Source: an uncultured Collinsella sp. (lineage in GTDB: Bacteria > Actinomycetota > Coriobacteriia > Coriobacteriales > Coriobacteriaceae). From it: a DNA stretch of 64,000 nt. Of the stretch, positions 24,966 through 32,875 are shown in pieces (within the stretch, counting starts at the first letter, position 1; each line of letters starts with the position of its first letter). The position numbers were made by a program, and so were the translations under genes. The DNA is taken from assembly GCA_902493375.1 (NCBI GenBank), contig CABUPH010000005.1, forward strand, positions 62,001 to 126,000, given 5' to 3'. The notes beneath the pieces were generated by a model, which was not told the DNA's origin, made no database searches, and saw only the letters and a list, made by a program, of their open reading frames with translations.

Positions 24966-24991
24966 GGGCGCCTGCTTACAGGCGCCCTTTT
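24966..24991 (+). terminator. Rho-independent terminator between two HAD genes
   Basis: GGGCGCCTG and CAGGCGCCC form a perfect 9-bp stem with a 4-nt loop, followed by TTTT. Confidence 0.88.
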
Positions 24992-25006
24992 GTTAGGGAG
25001 GGTGCC

Positions 25007-25666
25007 GTGTCCGCATTTCCGTTCGACGCCGTTATCTTTGACATGGACGGCGTCATTGTCGATACCGAGTATTACTACCTGGGCGAGACTGCCGCGTTTG
25101 CCAAGGAGCTTGGGCTTAACCTGACTCAAGAGGAGTTGAATGGGCAGGTCGGTACCTCGCATCAGTTCTTCCTGCATATGCTGGTCGATTGGTTTGAGCG
25201 CGCCGGTAAGGGGCATTTTACTGGCGAGGAAGCGTTGGCCCGTTGGGACGAGTGGGCGCATAAGCGTCCGCGCGACTATCAGGCTTTGATTAACCCAGGC
25301 GCCGTGGATACGATTCGAGAGCTGCCGCGCCGTGGCGTTCGCGTGGCGCTTGCCAGCTCGTCGCCCATGGTTAGCATCGAGGAAGTGCTCAACGCGTGCG
25401 GGCTGTCGGATGCCTTTGAGTATGTGGTGAGCGGCGAGCAGTTTAAGGAGAGCAAGCCCGAGCCCGACATCTACCTGCATGCGCTGGATCTGCTGGGGCT
25501 GCCCGCGAATCGCTGCTGCTGCGTTGAGGATTCGGTGCCCGGCATCACTGCCGGCAAGCGAGCCGGCCTGACAGTCATTGCCAAGCGCGAGGAGCGCTTT
25601 GGCTTTAGCCAGGATGCCGCGGACAAGATTATCGACCAGCTGCCGGAGCTGCTCACGCTTTCTTAG
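25007..25666 (+). CDS. HAD-family sugar-phosphate phosphatase/phosphoglucomutase-like
   Basis: A 219-residue HAD hydrolase, subfamily IA with a helical cap, resembling beta-phosphoglucomutase and 2-deoxyglucose-6-phosphatase. Motif I is FDMDGVIVDTE (about residues 9-19), motif II is ALASSSPMVS, motif III includes SKPEPDIYLHAL, and motif IV is CCVEDSVPGITAGKRAG. GTG 25007 is selected for GGGAGG upstream; the frame runs back to 24959 through the terminator. The substrate is unknown. Confidence 0.85.
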   Translation: MSAFPFDAVIFDMDGVIVDTEYYYLGETAAFAKELGLNLTQEELNGQVGTSHQFFLHMLVDWFERAGKGHFTGEEALARWDEWAHKRPRDYQALINPGAVDTIRELPRRGVRVALASSSPMVSIEEVLNACGLSDAFEYVVSGEQFKESKPEPDIYLHALDLLGLPANRCCCVEDSVPGITAGKRAGLTVIAKREERFGFSQDAADKIIDQLPELLTLS

Positions 25667-25749
25667 GAGCGCGGTAGTTGCGCGTTTTTCGGGTCAGATG
25701 AGTAAATAGCCAACATTTTGGTGCGGCAGCAAGCATACTTTATGCTAAT

Positions 25750-25790
25750 GCGGGCTCAAGGGCTTGTTGAATGCCCTTGAGCCCGCTTTT
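25750..25790 (+). terminator. Rho-independent terminator upstream of gntR
   Basis: GCGGGCTCAAGGGC and its perfect complement form a 14-bp stem with a 9-nt loop, then TTTT. It ends 27 bases before the GntR start, so it may be a leader attenuator or the end of the HAD transcript. Confidence 0.85.
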
Positions 25791-25816
25791 GACTTAATTG
25801 TGCTGGGAGAGGGTAT

Positions 25817-26560
25817 ATGCCACCGACTGAAGGGCTAACTGACGGTAAAGCAGCGATACCGCTGTACCAACAGGTTATCGATATCATCAAAAACGAAATC
25901 AACTCCGGTGCCTACAAGGCAGGTGCGCGGATACCCAACGAATTCGAATTGGCTGAGAGCTATAAAGTTGGCCGCGTTACCGTGCGACGCGCTATTGAGG
26001 AGCTCGTCCAGCAGGGCTATCTAACGAAGCGACAGGGGAAAGGCACGTTTGTCAATGCCCCCAAGCTCAAGCGCAAGATTCGCCAGCAGGATGACGTCCA
26101 GAGTTTTTCGGACGCATGCCGCGTTAACGGAATGGAACCAGGGGCGCGTGTCATTTCGAGAAAGATACTGCCGGCGGATTCCACCGAAGCACAGTTCTTT
26201 GGTGTTCCCGTCGGAACTGACTTGATTTGCGTTGAGCGCGTGCGTACTGCCGATGGCGTCCCTGTCATGCTCGAGAACAACATATATGTTTACGAGGACA
26301 ACGCCTATCTATCAACGGCACCTCTGTCTAACCAATCCATTTTTGAGTTCGTGCGCAACCGGGCGGGCCGCACGCCCGCGTTTACCGACCCGTGCACGCT
26401 TGAGATCGCGTGCGCGTCGCCCGAGGTCGCTCGGTTGTTGGCAGTTCCCGTTGGCGAACCCTTGTTTTATATGGAAGCCTTCTTTTTCGATGAACAGCGG
26501 CGGCCGTTTATCATCGGTCGTCAGCGGATCGTTGGGTCTCGCTACGTTTTTGACATCTAG
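25817..26560 (+). CDS. GntR/HutC-family regulator (FrlR-like)
   Basis: A 247-residue transcription factor. The N-terminal winged helix contains IPLYQQVIDIIKNEINSG, KVGRVTVRRAIEELVQQGYL and KRQGKGTFV (residues 15-82). The C-terminal UTRA effector domain carries RVRTADGVPVMLENNIYV and ends in IIGRQRIVGSRYVF. By position it should sense an Amadori sugar-amine phosphate and control the frl-like genes downstream, as FrlR does in enterobacteria; that is inference. A hairpin follows at 26573-26608. Confidence 0.85.
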   Translation: MPPTEGLTDGKAAIPLYQQVIDIIKNEINSGAYKAGARIPNEFELAESYKVGRVTVRRAIEELVQQGYLTKRQGKGTFVNAPKLKRKIRQQDDVQSFSDACRVNGMEPGARVISRKILPADSTEAQFFGVPVGTDLICVERVRTADGVPVMLENNIYVYEDNAYLSTAPLSNQSIFEFVRNRAGRTPAFTDPCTLEIACASPEVARLLAVPVGEPLFYMEAFFFDEQRRPFIIGRQRIVGSRYVFDI

Positions 26561-26572
26561 GACATTGCGAAT

Positions 26573-26608
26573 GGAAACGCCCGGTGGATCATCTCACCGG
26601 GCGTTTCC
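26573..26608 (+). terminator. Hairpin after gntR
   Basis: GGAAACGCCCGGTG and CACCGGGCGTTTCC form a perfect 14-bp stem with an 8-nt loop. A true T-tract is absent, so termination may be partial. Confidence 0.6.
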
Positions 26609-26713
26609 ATACCGTTCACGGCGCAAACGCAACCGTTCAACCGCGTTGCGGCAATCAGTTTGAAATTATCTTGATGACGAGAAAAGCTGCTGGTAATCTA
26701 TGGGACGTCATAG

Positions 26714-26736
26714 AACGTTTGCCTTGTGCAAACGTT
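26714..26736. promoter_or_regulatory. AACGTTTGC-N5-GCAAACGTT operator candidate
   Basis: A perfect 9-5-9 inverted repeat lies 43 bases before the transporter start, at the head of the frl-like operon and after the regulator gene. It is a good candidate binding site for the GntR protein or a catabolite regulator. Confidence 0.5.
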
Positions 26737-26778
26737 GAAGCGAGATGCGATGCAGTCTCGAGTTCTTTGGAGGTATCT

Positions 26779-28242
26779 ATGTCAGATACGAAGGCGAAGA
26801 AGACAAACAGACGTTTTAAGTTCAAATTACCGCATGTCTATACGATCATGTTTTTGCTGATCGTTGTCTTTGCGGTCCTGACTTGGATCGTTCCCTCTGG
26901 TCAGTATCAGCGCAAGACGATTTCGACAGCGGCGGGCGAGCGTGAAGTCGCCGTTGCTGGAACCTATGAACAGGTCGATAAGAACTACACCGATTCCGAG
27001 ACCGGCGAGACCATCAATCTGGGCCAGGATATCTTCGCGGTCCTGCAAGCGCCCACCAAGGGTATCCAAGAGGCTGCCGACGTCGTTGCGTTCGTCTTAT
27101 TGATTGGCGGATCGTTCGCAATCATCACCAAGACCAACGCTTTGAATGCCGGCATGAGCCGTGTGATTAAAAAGCTCAAGAACAAGGACATCCTCATCAT
27201 TCCCATCACGATGACGTTGCTGTCCATTTGCGGCACTACGTTTGGTATGTCTGAGGAAGCCCTGCCGTTCTATGCCATCTTCATTCCCATCATGATGGGT
27301 ATCGGTTATGACTCGATGACGGCATTCATCATCTGCTTCCTTGGTCCTAACTTGGGATATTGTGCTTCGACCATCGACCCGTTTAATGTTTTGATCGCCC
27401 AAGGCATCATTGGCATCGAGGGCAATCCGCAACTGTGGCTGCGCGCCGTTTCTTGGGTCATCTTCACTGCCGTCGGTATCGCATGGGCCATGCGCTACGC
27501 CATGCGCGTCAAGAAAAACCCCGAGTCGTCTATTGTGTACGAGGACGATAAGCTCAAGCGTATTGAGTTTTCCGTGACCGATGCCTCCATCGAGGAAGAG
27601 TTCACTATCCGTCAGAAGCTCGTGCTTATCGATTTTGCTTGCGGTATGGGCATTATCGTCTGGGGTCTTGTTACCCAGGGCTGGTACATGAATGAGATTT
27701 CCGCCGTGTTCCTTGGCATGGGCTTGCTTGCCGGTATCCTGGGCGGTCTTGACCAGCAGACGATCGCAGAGGAGTTCGTTAAGGGTCTTGCCGACTTTGC
27801 GTACGCTGCCATCGTTATCGGTATCGCTCGCGGTATTCTGGTCATCGCCGAGGGCGGCATGATTATCGACACCATCCTCCAGGCGCTCGCTACTGCGCTT
27901 GCCGGTGCACCCGCCGCCGTCTACACCACGTTTATGTATATCGTCCTTGGCCTGCTCTCTTTGCTGGTTCCCTCGAGTTCTGGCCTGGCGGCGCTCACCA
28001 TGCCCGTTATGGGCCCCCTGACCGAGCTCATGGGCCTCAATCCCGAGGCGGCCGTCACCGCGCTCCAGTTTGCCAACCAGACCATCAACACCATCAGCCC
28101 CGTGGCGGGCATGACGGTTGCCGGCCTTGCCGTGGCTAGGATTTCGTTTGGCCAATGGTGGAAGACCATTTGGAAGTTCTTCATTTTCATGGTCGTCTTT
28201 GGCCTGATCGTAACGGCAATCTCCGGCATGCTTCCGGTGTAG
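26779..28242 (+). CDS. YfcC-family transporter
   Basis: A 487-residue polytopic membrane protein of the YfcC family (related to C4-dicarboxylate/AbgT-type carriers). It has about 12 hydrophobic helices, starting with YTIMFLLIVVFAVLTWIVPS. Two re-entrant-like Ser/Gly/Pro segments are present, one near CGTTFGMSEEALPFY and one near LLVPSSSGLAALTMPVMGPL. ATG 26779 follows GGAGG. It is the first gene of the frl-like operon and the only transporter in it, so it probably imports the Amadori compound or a derivative. Classical frl operons use an APC-family or ABC importer, so this is a different solution. Confidence 0.85.
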   Translation: MSDTKAKKTNRRFKFKLPHVYTIMFLLIVVFAVLTWIVPSGQYQRKTISTAAGEREVAVAGTYEQVDKNYTDSETGETINLGQDIFAVLQAPTKGIQEAADVVAFVLLIGGSFAIITKTNALNAGMSRVIKKLKNKDILIIPITMTLLSICGTTFGMSEEALPFYAIFIPIMMGIGYDSMTAFIICFLGPNLGYCASTIDPFNVLIAQGIIGIEGNPQLWLRAVSWVIFTAVGIAWAMRYAMRVKKNPESSIVYEDDKLKRIEFSVTDASIEEEFTIRQKLVLIDFACGMGIIVWGLVTQGWYMNEISAVFLGMGLLAGILGGLDQQTIAEEFVKGLADFAYAAIVIGIARGILVIAEGGMIIDTILQALATALAGAPAAVYTTFMYIVLGLLSLLVPSSSGLAALTMPVMGPLTELMGLNPEAAVTALQFANQTINTISPVAGMTVAGLAVARISFGQWWKTIWKFFIFMVVFGLIVTAISGMLPV

Positions 28243-28251
28243 GTGGTTGTG

Positions 28252-29835
28252 ATGTCTGATCGTTTGACGGTCCTGACGTCTAAGAGCGTCTTTACCGGTA
28301 CGGGGGACCTGCCGTTTGAAGGTTTCGTAGCGGTCCGTGGCAATCGAATTGAGGCTGTTGGCACCAAGTGTGAGGTAGCTTCGTATTTGACCCAGGCGGA
28401 CGAGGTAGTTGACCTGGGCGACCGTACTGTCATGCCTGGCCTGATCGATGTGCATACCTTCTATACAGGTTGGGCGCTGCGAACGTTGGGGTCTGATCTG
28501 TCCGGCATCGCTGATGCCAAAGAGGCCGTGTCGCTCTTGCGTGCATGGAAAGAAGGTCATCCGGATTGCGCGGCGGCTTTTGGCCACAACCTACCCGAAA
28601 CGTTGGCATCGGATGCCGAGAACGCAAATACAGCAGCTGTGTTTGACGAGTGTTTTGGCGATATCCCTGTCGTCTGCTTTACGCCGGGCGCGGAGACCTG
28701 CGTTCTCAATGCTGCCGCCAGTGCGCGATATGGCTTTACACCCCAGGCGTGCTATGCCGAGAAGATCTGGCGCATGATGAGCGATTTCCTCGCGCTGCCC
28801 GAGGTGCGTGCCGGGTATTCGGACTACATGAGCATGCTTAACGAGCGCGGCGTTACCGCCATCAAGGAAATGGCGTTTGATGACTACTACGGCTTTGCCG
28901 ACGAAATGGCTCGCCGTGAGGAATCTGGTGAGCTGACGGTTCGCGTCTCTATGATGTCGCAGCCGGTGGGCGCCGGTGCAAATCTGGCATATGCCCGCGA
29001 GGCGCGAGAGCGCTTCCGGGGACCGTTCGTTCGTTTTTCTGGCTTCAACCGTATGACCGATCGCGGCGTATGGGCGGGGCTTGCCGAGATGATTGACCCC
29101 TATGAGGACACGGCCGATGCGGGCGCTGCCGGCAAGACGGTCGTCGAGGAGCCAGAGTGGGATCTGATTGAGAACGAGCTGCGTGCAATTGATGCTGAGG
29201 GCTTCCGATACTCCTTGCATTGCCAGGGCGATGGCGCCGTTCGCCGCACCGTGGCGCTCTATGCCTCGCTGCCTCGAGACGAGCATGGACGGATGCTTCG
29301 CCGCCATGCGATTACCGATCTCGAGAACTCTGACCCGACCGATCTTGTCGAGTTTGGCAAGTTAGGTGGAATTTGCGAGGTCTATCCGCAGATTCTGACG
29401 CTGGACCGGCGCGAGGATTGCCTGTCGATGATGCGTCGACAAATTGGCGAGACGCGACTTTTGCACAGCTGGAATCGCCGCGGCATGGAAGATTCCGGAT
29501 GCACAGTGTGCTGTGGAACGGATTTGCCACTGCTGATTCCGAGCCTGGGCGAGTCAATCTACAGCGCGTGCGGCGGATTCTTCGCCGACGGACTGCCCGT
29601 GAATGAGGTCAACACGCTGACGCTTGTCGAGCTCTTGCGCGCTTGGACTGCCGGGGGCGCGTACGATCTGATGCGCGAAGACGAGCTGGGTACGCTCGAG
29701 GTTGGCAAGCTTGCCGATATCTGCGTGCTCGATCGGGATGTGTTCGACCTCGATTATCGCGACGCACGCGATCTTGCGGTTGATATGACGATGTCGGACG
29801 GACAAATCGTGTTCGATCGAAATAAGGAGGCATAA
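28252..29835 (+). CDS. Amidohydrolase family 3 (YtcJ-like) metal-dependent hydrolase
   Basis: A 528-residue cytosolic amidohydrolase. The entry motif PGLIDVHTF (His68) replaces the usual HxH by HxF. Other metal or catalytic residues appear kept: FRYSLHCQGDGAVRRT, RRHAITDLEN and the Asp in CCGTDLPLLIP. The C-terminus returns to the small beta domain, LGKLADICVLDRDVF. It begins 9 bases after the transporter stop and ends 1 base before the epimerase gene, so it belongs to the frl-like operon. It could release free fructoselysine from an N-acylated or peptide form. The function is unproven. Confidence 0.75.
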   Translation: MSDRLTVLTSKSVFTGTGDLPFEGFVAVRGNRIEAVGTKCEVASYLTQADEVVDLGDRTVMPGLIDVHTFYTGWALRTLGSDLSGIADAKEAVSLLRAWKEGHPDCAAAFGHNLPETLASDAENANTAAVFDECFGDIPVVCFTPGAETCVLNAAASARYGFTPQACYAEKIWRMMSDFLALPEVRAGYSDYMSMLNERGVTAIKEMAFDDYYGFADEMARREESGELTVRVSMMSQPVGAGANLAYAREARERFRGPFVRFSGFNRMTDRGVWAGLAEMIDPYEDTADAGAAGKTVVEEPEWDLIENELRAIDAEGFRYSLHCQGDGAVRRTVALYASLPRDEHGRMLRRHAITDLENSDPTDLVEFGKLGGICEVYPQILTLDRREDCLSMMRRQIGETRLLHSWNRRGMEDSGCTVCCGTDLPLLIPSLGESIYSACGGFFADGLPVNEVNTLTLVELLRAWTAGGAYDLMREDELGTLEVGKLADICVLDRDVFDLDYRDARDLAVDMTMSDGQIVFDRNKEA

Positions 29836-29836
29836 G

Positions 29837-30688
29837 ATGCCTGAATCCAAACCGACGCTGCGCCGCGAGCAGATTGCGGGCATGAATATCCACTACATCA
29901 TGTGGTCGCTCGATTACTTCCTTGATGTGCAGCAGCGTTTGGGCTTTGAGTCCATTGAGCTGTGGTGTGCAGAGCCGCATGTGACGCTCGACCATACGGG
30001 TTACTTTGAGGCTGAGGTCCTGGCGAAAAAGGCTGCAGACCGTGGGCTTAGGTATCGTACTCTGTGCCCCGAGAATGTTGTCTATCCTTGGCAGTACTGC
30101 GCACGCAAGCCGCTGCATGAACAGCGCAGCCTGGCGTACTTTAAGCACGGCATTGAGCTTGCCGAGGTACTTGGGTGCGACCGTATGTCCGTCAACTCGG
30201 GCTGGGGCGACTGGGACGAGGACCGCGAGGAAGCCTGGAAGCGCAGCCGCGAGCACTTGTCCATTCTGGCGGAGTATGCTGGCGAGCACGGTCTGGTGCT
30301 TACGATGGAAAGCCTGCGTCCCGAGGAGAGCAACCTTGTGACGACGGTTTCCGATGCGAAGCGCATGATTGACGAGGTCGCGAGCCCGTACTTACAGCCC
30401 ATGGTTGATACAACCGCGATGGGCGTTGCAGGCGAGACGCTCGAGGACTGGTTTGCCGCCTTTGGTGATGGGGCAATTCACGAGATGCACTTTATCGACG
30501 GCGACCCGTATGGCCATCTGGTGTGGGGCGATGGCAAGCACGATATGGACGCCTTCGTCGCCACGCTCAACGCCCATGGTTTCGACGGCATGCTGGGCCA
30601 GGAAATCACGGACGGTCGTTACTACGATGACCCGGCGGCGGCAGATGCCAAGAACATGGCCGCATTCGAGAAATATCTGATTGACTAA
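29837..30688 (+). CDS. frlC: Sugar isomerase/epimerase, FrlC-like (fructoselysine 3-epimerase)
   Basis: A 283-residue xylose-isomerase-like TIM barrel. It has GFESIELWCAEPH near the N-terminus, the metal-binding Glu in LTMESLRPEESN (about 155-166), QPMVDTTAMG with an Asp, HEMHFIDGDPYGHLVWGDG, and a final Glu in LGQEITDGRY. In the Frl pathway this enzyme interconverts psicoselysine and fructoselysine. It lies directly between the amidohydrolase and FrlB-like genes. Identification rests on fold plus gene order, so another keto-sugar epimerase remains possible. Confidence 0.78.
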   Translation: MPESKPTLRREQIAGMNIHYIMWSLDYFLDVQQRLGFESIELWCAEPHVTLDHTGYFEAEVLAKKAADRGLRYRTLCPENVVYPWQYCARKPLHEQRSLAYFKHGIELAEVLGCDRMSVNSGWGDWDEDREEAWKRSREHLSILAEYAGEHGLVLTMESLRPEESNLVTTVSDAKRMIDEVASPYLQPMVDTTAMGVAGETLEDWFAAFGDGAIHEMHFIDGDPYGHLVWGDGKHDMDAFVATLNAHGFDGMLGQEITDGRYYDDPAAADAKNMAAFEKYLID

Positions 30689-30750
30689 AACAACCATCGG
30701 CCACGCAGCCAACGTCATTGATTGCGGGCCAAACAAGAAAGGAACTGGAT

Positions 30751-31719
30751 ATGAACGCACACGATCTGATCAAAGAGGCAATTGCCGAGAAGGGCAAGTT
30801 CGACAGCGTCTACTGGATTGCTTGTGGTGGCTCCATGATCGATTTGATCCCGGCTCATGAGCTTCTGCAGCGCGAGGCTACCACTTTCACTTCGTATATC
30901 TATACCGCGCGTGAATTCGACATTATGCGTCCGCGTCGTCTAGGCGAGAAGTCCCTGGTCATCGCTTGTAGCCACAGTGGCAACACCCCGGAGGTCGTCG
31001 AGGGCTGCGAGATTGCCCTTGCCGCCGGCGCTACGGTGATCGCCCAGACCGACAACGCTGGATCTAAGATCGACACCGGTAAATGGACCACGTGGGTCTA
31101 CCCGTGGGGCGAGGGCGTGCCGCAGGCCGAGGTCCCCGCTGGCATTTCGCTGTCGCTTGCGGCAGAGCTGCTCGATCAGCAGGAGGGCTACGCCGATCTT
31201 GCCGATATGTATGCCGGTATCGCCGAGATGGATAAGATTCTTCCCCCGGCACGCGAGAAGGTAAATGCCGAGCTGGGCGATCGCTTTGCCAAGCTTTGCC
31301 AGGAGCACGAGTTCTTCTATATTCTGGGCAGCGGTCCCAACTTTAGCCAGACCTACGGTTTCGCTATCTGCTCTCTTATGGAGATGCAGTGGCAGCACTG
31401 CAGCTACATCCACTCTGCCGAGTACTTCCACGGCCCCTTCGAGGCTACTCAGGATGGCGTTTTTTACTTCCTGCAGATGGGCTCCAGCGAGTGCCGTGCT
31501 ATGGACGAGCGCGCCCTGGCGTTCCTTAAGACGCATACCGATACGCTGATGGTGCTCGATGCCAAGGAGTACGGTATGGAAGCCGTGCCGGCGAGCGTCC
31601 GTGCCTATCTGGACCCGGTGCTGTTCTACGCCATGAACTGCGAGCTGCGTGCCGCACGCGGCAAGGTGTTTGACCACGATCCCGATTTCCGTCGCTACAT
31701 GGGCGTTGTCGAGTACTAG
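30751..31719 (+). CDS. frlB: SIS-domain deglycase, FrlB-like (fructoselysine-6-phosphate deglycase)
   Basis: A 322-residue protein with two SIS domains: VYWIACGGSMIDLIP, then VIACSHSGNTPEVVEG, and FYILGSGPNFSQTYG. The segment LMEMQWQHCSYIHSAEYFHGPFE closely follows the FrlB active-site region, and the C-terminus GVVEY is the FrlB ending. FrlB splits fructoselysine-6-phosphate into glucose-6-phosphate and lysine, releasing carbon for glycolysis through pgi. ATG 30751 has AAAGGA upstream. Related deglycases act on fructose-asparagine or glucoselysine, so the amine part is uncertain. Confidence 0.85.
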   Translation: MNAHDLIKEAIAEKGKFDSVYWIACGGSMIDLIPAHELLQREATTFTSYIYTAREFDIMRPRRLGEKSLVIACSHSGNTPEVVEGCEIALAAGATVIAQTDNAGSKIDTGKWTTWVYPWGEGVPQAEVPAGISLSLAAELLDQQEGYADLADMYAGIAEMDKILPPAREKVNAELGDRFAKLCQEHEFFYILGSGPNFSQTYGFAICSLMEMQWQHCSYIHSAEYFHGPFEATQDGVFYFLQMGSSECRAMDERALAFLKTHTDTLMVLDAKEYGMEAVPASVRAYLDPVLFYAMNCELRAARGKVFDHDPDFRRYMGVVEY

Positions 31720-31732
31720 AAGGGTAAATACC

Positions 31733-32596
31733 ATGGCATTTAACGTTAACGCGCTCGGATTTGGCGACAACGTCGTCGATCGCTATGAGCATATCCACAC
31801 CATGTATCCTGGCGGCAACGCGGTGAACTTCGCCGTTTATGCCAAGAAATGCGGTGCCGCACGCTCCGCATACATGGGCATTTTTGGCAATGACGCCGCT
31901 GCCGAGCATGTCATTGCAAGCCTCGAGGATGAGGGTATCGAGCTTGACAAGTGCGAGCAGATGATTGGCGAGAACGGAGCGGCTCGCGTGACCGTCGTTG
32001 ACGGTGACCGTGTCTTCCTTGGCTCCAACGAGGGCGGTATCCGTGGCGATGCGCGCTATGTCCTCGATCGCTTTGACCTTTCGTACATGAAACAGTTCGA
32101 TGTGGTTCATTCGGGCAACTATTGCTTTACCGAGCGCGAGCTGCCCAAGTTGAAGGCTGCGGGCGTCACGGTCTCTTTTGACTTTTCGGACGACTCCACC
32201 GACGAGTACTACGAGCAGATTGCGCCCTACGTCGATTTCGCTTTCTTTAGTGCGGCGGATGCCGCGAGCGAGGACGAGATTCGCGAGCGTCTGGCATGGG
32301 TGAAGGGTCTGGGTCCGCGTTTTGTGTCGGCTACGGCGGGCGCCGAGGGCTGCATTGCTTACGACGGCGAGCGTTATTACCGCCAGCTGGCTAAACCGGT
32401 AACGGACATGAAGGACACCATGGGGGCGGGCGACTCGTTCCTCACCTCGTTTTTGATGTGCTATCTCGATTCCGTCAAGCGTGGTGAGGATGGCGCCGAG
32501 GCCATCGAGCGCGCGCTCGACTTTGCTGCCGGGTTTGCTTCGACCGTGTGCGGCATGGAAGGCTCTTGGGGCCATGGGGCGCCGATTTCCGAATAG
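31733..32596 (+). CDS. frlD: PfkB-family kinase, FrlD-like (fructoselysine 6-kinase)
   Basis: A 287-residue ribokinase-family enzyme. The FrlD-type start GFGDNVVDRYEH is followed by MYPGGNAVNFAVYAKKCG (substrate side), VSFDFSDDSTDEYY, and the ATP/anion-hole motif DTMGAGDSFLTSF with the catalytic Asp. It phosphorylates the Amadori compound on C6 before deglycation by the protein encoded 13 bases upstream. The order C-B-D is compact and cotranscribed. A 12-bp hairpin (32603-32638) follows. Confidence 0.87.
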   Translation: MAFNVNALGFGDNVVDRYEHIHTMYPGGNAVNFAVYAKKCGAARSAYMGIFGNDAAAEHVIASLEDEGIELDKCEQMIGENGAARVTVVDGDRVFLGSNEGGIRGDARYVLDRFDLSYMKQFDVVHSGNYCFTERELPKLKAAGVTVSFDFSDDSTDEYYEQIAPYVDFAFFSAADAASEDEIRERLAWVKGLGPRFVSATAGAEGCIAYDGERYYRQLAKPVTDMKDTMGAGDSFLTSFLMCYLDSVKRGEDGAEAIERALDFAAGFASTVCGMEGSWGHGAPISE

Positions 32597-32602
32597 GCGA
32601 GC

Positions 32603-32638
32603 AGTCCCGGGGAGTCGAATTGTCGCCTCCCCGGGACT
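32603..32638 (+). terminator. Hairpin after frlD
   Basis: AGTCCCGGGGAG pairs with CTCCCCGGGACT, 12 bp, loop of 12. No T-tract follows because the MITE-like element starts four bases later. Confidence 0.6.
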
Positions 32639-32641
32639 CCA

Positions 32642-32869
32642 TGGACAAAAAATGCTAAATATGAGTACTGTCACTAATTTAGTAACAGCGAAATTTAGCT
32701 TTTGAGGGCCTAGTTGGGTGTCTGCGAGCGATTAAAACCTGCTAAAAATGACTTTAATCACCTTAAAGTGCCTTGATAATGGATAGCTGTACATTATCAA
32801 GGCACTATTTTGCCGTAAAATAATGTGACTGGATTTGCAACAGTACTCATATTTGGCATTTTTTGTCCA
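32642..32869. mobile_element. 228-bp MITE-like element with 30-bp terminal inverted repeats
   Basis: The left end (32642-32671, beginning TGGACAAAAAATGC) and the right end (32840-32869) are inverted copies differing at one base of 30. The interior is A+T-rich with no coding frame. It holds an internal perfect 14-bp hairpin, GTGCCTTGATAATG with CATTATCAAGGCAC (32768-32805). It lies between the convergent frlD and tatD genes. No target duplication is obvious. It would depend on a transposase encoded elsewhere, or may be a non-autonomous intergenic palindrome. Confidence 0.7.
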
Positions 32870-32875
32870 CCGGGG

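Noticed and set aside
27097..28587. A 496-codon minus-strand open frame
   Set aside because: Antisense to the YfcC transporter gene; rich in Arg, His and Asp without domains.
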